From: G963665545 sp963665545
GTDB lineage: Bacteria; Pseudomonadota; Gammaproteobacteria; Xanthomonadales; SZUA-36
Reading direction: 5' to 3'
NCBI GenBank assembly: GCA_963665545.2
Contig: CAXXKZ010000013.1
Span: 186,001 to 250,000 of the forward strand
Length of the DNA: 64,000 nucleotides
A program made the position numbers and the translations under genes. Shown here in pieces: positions 61,263-64,000 of the stretch; position 1 is the stretch's first letter; the number at the start of each line of letters is the position of its first letter. The notes under the pieces are model-generated. The model searched no databases. It worked only from the letters and a program-made list of their open reading frames with translations, and was not told where the DNA came from.

Positions 61263-64000
61263 AACCCACGCTGGCTGCCCTTGCTTGAAAGCCAAAACGG
61301 CGTGCGATTCGACTATGACGACCGCGGACGACTGATCGGTTCGACTCGATTCAAGGGCCAGTCATCCATTGTCGAACGCTACACCACCGATCGCGCAGGG
61401 CGCCTGACGCGTCTGCTACGTTCGGATGGTTACGAATTCAATATTCAATACAACCCTCAGGGAGAGGTCAGCGTGCTCGATGAAAACGGCGCGCGGGTTG
61501 AGATCGAGTACGCCATGGACGGATTGCCGGAATTGCTACGCCGCAACGGCGAGGAATACCGTTATCGCTACGATGGTGATCGCCGGCTGATCGAAATATC
61601 CGGGCCAGCGAGGGTCACGTTCGGATACGGCATTTCAGGGCTATATGAATCGATAACGGACCCGCGAGGTCAGCTGTGGCGCTATGAGCGTAATCACCAC
61701 GGCGAAATCGTCGCCGTGGTCGATCCTGCGGGGGATGAGACGCGAATCGAAATCGATGACCTCGGCAGGGTGGTTTCGATCATCGATGCAGGCGGGCGTA
61801 AATCCGTCATCACGTATGACGAAGCAGGACGACTGATTTCGCACGGCCCGCCTGGAGTGGCTTTGCCCAGGCTGGCATACGCTGAATCCGGCCGTCTGGC
61901 GAGAATCGACACCGCGGGTGGCGGAACGGTGGAGTTCACCCGCGGTGATTACGGCCCTTTGTCGGGCATTCTGATTGATGGCCGAAAAGAAGTGAGTTTC
62001 CAGTCGGGTGAAGGCGGGCTTGAATCCGCTGATTCACCCGCGGGCACTCATAGATACGAGTTTCATCCATGGGGAGACCTGGATTCAGAGACTACGACAT
62101 TTGGTTTGGTTACCCGACATCACTACGACGAACTGGGAAGGCGGAAAGCCGTTTCAACTGCCGATGGTCGAACCTTCGCGTGGCAATTCGGTCAGCGCGG
62201 TCGAATCGACCGGATTGGAGACCCCAATGGCACGCAGGCTCTGCTCACTCATGATGAGTTCGGCCGCGTTAACACGCTTCGGTTCGGTGCATACTCGGTG
62301 AATGTTAGCCGTCGTCATGACGGCCTATATGAATCCATCGAAGTATCGGCCGGAGAAGAACCCATCGTGCAATATGGCTACGAATACGACGCTGAGACCA
62401 ATCTAGTCGCCATCCTGGGCGCCGGCCGGTTATTGAAATTCGAGTATGACTACCTGTCGAGACTCGTCGGCGTCGAGCGGGCGGGTGGCAACCGATCGAT
62501 TGGCTACGACAAGTCGGGTAATGTCCTCAGCACCCCTACCTATGGCACACTTAACTATGACGAGATCGGTCGGCTCGTGAGCGCCGATGGGAAGCCCGTA
62601 ACCCACGACGCGGACGGGAGACTGACGGCGATCGATGGTGACCTGACGCTGGGCTACAACGCCCTCGGTCAGGTGGTGTCGGCGACCCGTTCCGGTGGCA
62701 CGCTGGTCGAGTATTTATACGACCACAGGGGTTTGATGGTCGAGCGGCGCAAGGGAGATGAGGTGCTGCGCTATCTCTATGATGGCAGCATTCCCATCGC
62801 TGTGTACAACGGTGACGGCCAACGGCTTGCTTCTATCCAGCATGTCGATGGCAGCCCGCTGTCCATCATCGAGATCGACGGTAAGGAGCACCTGCTGGTC
62901 AGCAACGCGGTCGGTACCCCGCTCAGCTTGATCGGACCATCGGACATCACTCATGGCCGCGTCGATCCATGGTCCGAAGATTATGACCTGACATCCCGCT
63001 TCCATGGACTGATGGGGTTCGCCGGCATGCTTTCCGACCCGGAAATAGGCTTGGTGTTCATGGACACGCGGGTCTATCTGCCGCAGATCGGCCGGTTTAC
63101 TGCACCCGACATCAGCGGACCTCGCGGTGGGTTGAACCTGTACGCCTATGCAGCCAACAGTCCGCTGGTGTATCGGGATCCGACGGGCACGGCGCCTGCT
63201 AATCCCTATATCCCGATAGGGGGGCCGTTTCCCGAAGCAAGGTTTCCAGTAACGCCACCGGCGGGCGCAAAAACCGGCGCTTTCATCGGTCCACGGCAAG
63301 AGTATCTGCCCAGGGCCATGAAATACCTGGAGAACCTGTCACAAACCGCACCCAATCACCAAGCTCGACGGGTAGCCAGTGAGACCTTGTTGCTGCTTAG
63401 GGAGAAGCACGTATTCGCCCGCATGGGTTCACGACGGGGCGGCATGTTAGGACAGGTGACCCACAAGCACCGTTCGCGCCTTGCCGAAGTGTTCGTCGAT
63501 CAAATCATAATCAATCTTAAGAGAGTTCACGGCAAATTCTCCACCCAACAACAGCTGATCAGGTGGATTGCAGGTGTCCTCGTCCACGAGGTCTCGCATT
63601 CGGTGCAGCGCCATCGAGGTGCGATGATAATCGCCGACGCCAGCAATACCGCTGTGCGCGAATTCGAGGCGATGATTCGCCAATACCTGATCGACCCGAC
63701 CATAGCCGGTGTCGATCACTTGCCGGGCAAACCGGCGGTGCGAAAGATGCAATGGCTGGTCGAAAAAGCGCTGATGGAAGGCATGCGTCAGGGTGACAGG
63801 TCATCGCTGACGGCTCGAGGTCTGGCCAACATGATCCGCGAGTATTATCCCGGATACACGGAAAAGGCGGCGGCGGGTATGCTCAGCTCGGCGAGAAAAA
63901 ACGTCCCCTCCATAGCAAATATCGTGCGCACGACGATGGCGCAGCAGAATGACGCATTGCGCAACATTGACAAGCTCGACGATGCGCTCCGTTCCAGGCA
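61263..64000 (+). CDS. RHS/YD-repeat protein, 5'-truncated, with HEXXH-type C-terminal domain; runs off the window
   Basis: The frame is open from 61212 to the window end, about 920 codons without a stop, but no ATG, GTG or TTG start occurs before residue 20, so the N terminus is missing. YD repeats of the GVRFDYDDRGRLIGS kind continue to FHGLMGFAGMLSDPEIGLVFMDTRVYLPQIGRFTAPD, and RHS core ends with NLYAYAANSPLVYRDPTG (DPTG at 63177-63188). After this the variable tail begins, about 270 residues in the window, rich in helices. It has HEVSH (63585-63599), an HEXXH zinc-site motif, in WIAGVLVHEVSHSVQR. In RHS toxins this tail is the effector. An immunity gene would be expected just downstream, outside the window. 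The frame itself is clean with no shifts. Confidence 0.85.

Noticed and set aside
61263..62400. Reading the RHS region as several small ORFs on both strands
   Set aside because: One frame is open for 2.7 kb with continuous YD repeats; the small ORFs are shadows.
1..64000. tRNA, rRNA and CRISPR search
   Set aside because: No tRNA-like cloverleaf, rRNA segment or regularly spaced direct repeats were seen on reading; the repeats present are the composite family described, not spacer-separated.

Overview
The window is a moderately GC-rich bacterial chromosome segment. Its housekeeping genes (rnt, argD, purK/purE, a Trm112-like protein with nadC, cfa, class I phaC with phaB/phaR/phaP, and an fds-type formate dehydrogenase with molybdenum-cofactor genes) suggest a free-living aerobic gammaproteobacterium, perhaps a marine or sediment lineage near Woeseiales or Steroidobacterales. 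That placement is inference from gene content, not from a marker gene. I saw no rRNA, tRNA or CRISPR array.

Positions 1-42,500 are mostly ordinary chromosome. They hold the end of an HvfC/HvfX-type operon, TraB/GumN, RNase T, ArgD, PurK-PurE, Trm112-NadC, a CotH-like exported protein, a calcineurin-like phosphatase, a DUF3313 protein, a Cys-rich repeat protein with an in-frame UGA, a ferredoxin/ferredoxin-reductase pair, LhgO and Cfa. A long minus-strand operon follows (fdsG-fdsB-fdsA-fdhD-fdsD-mobA-moaB-moeA) that encodes an NAD-dependent formate dehydrogenase with its sulfurtransferase and part of its cofactor pathway. Next come an aldehyde dehydrogenase, a serine dehydratase, an esterase-cupredoxin fusion, two acyl-CoA synthetases, the PHA genes, a Tango2-type protein, an exported acetamidase/formamidase, a lipoprotein amidohydrolase and a second threonine/serine dehydratase.

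A family of composite repeats runs through this part. Three arrays (about 8.37-8.58, 11.47-12.28 and 27.36-28.06 kb) all sit between convergent genes. They contain 206-252 bp units bounded by about 28-bp imperfect inverted repeats, so they look like miniature elements. A short hairpin core of the same family also occurs upstream of the CotH-like gene and, in frame, inside the signal-peptide region of the amidohydrolase gene.

Positions 42,500-50,530 form a decaying catabolic island. It holds a frameshifted Asp/Glu racemase, an intact D-cysteine desulfhydrase and CPBP protease, a multiply broken MFS transporter, a broken cyclophilin, an intact XRE-cupin regulator, a TonB receptor missing most of its barrel, and a HyuA hydantoinase that is frameshifted and cut off by an IS481-type element. 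Then comes a two-gene module, an isoleucine-dioxygenase-type 2OG oxygenase with a homoserine-kinase-like phosphotransferase, followed by a gamma-glutamylcyclotransferase-like gene.

Positions 54,160-61,140 are an insertion-sequence pile-up: an IS1182-type element with inverted repeats, an IS110 transposase split by an IS256 element with a 9-bp target duplication, and a second nearly identical IS256 copy, also with a 9-bp duplication, just upstream of a DUF1707 gene. From about 61,260 to the window end runs a long open frame with no start codon. It is the C-terminal part of an RHS/YD-repeat protein whose variable tail carries an HEXXH motif, a candidate polymorphic toxin of metallopeptidase type.
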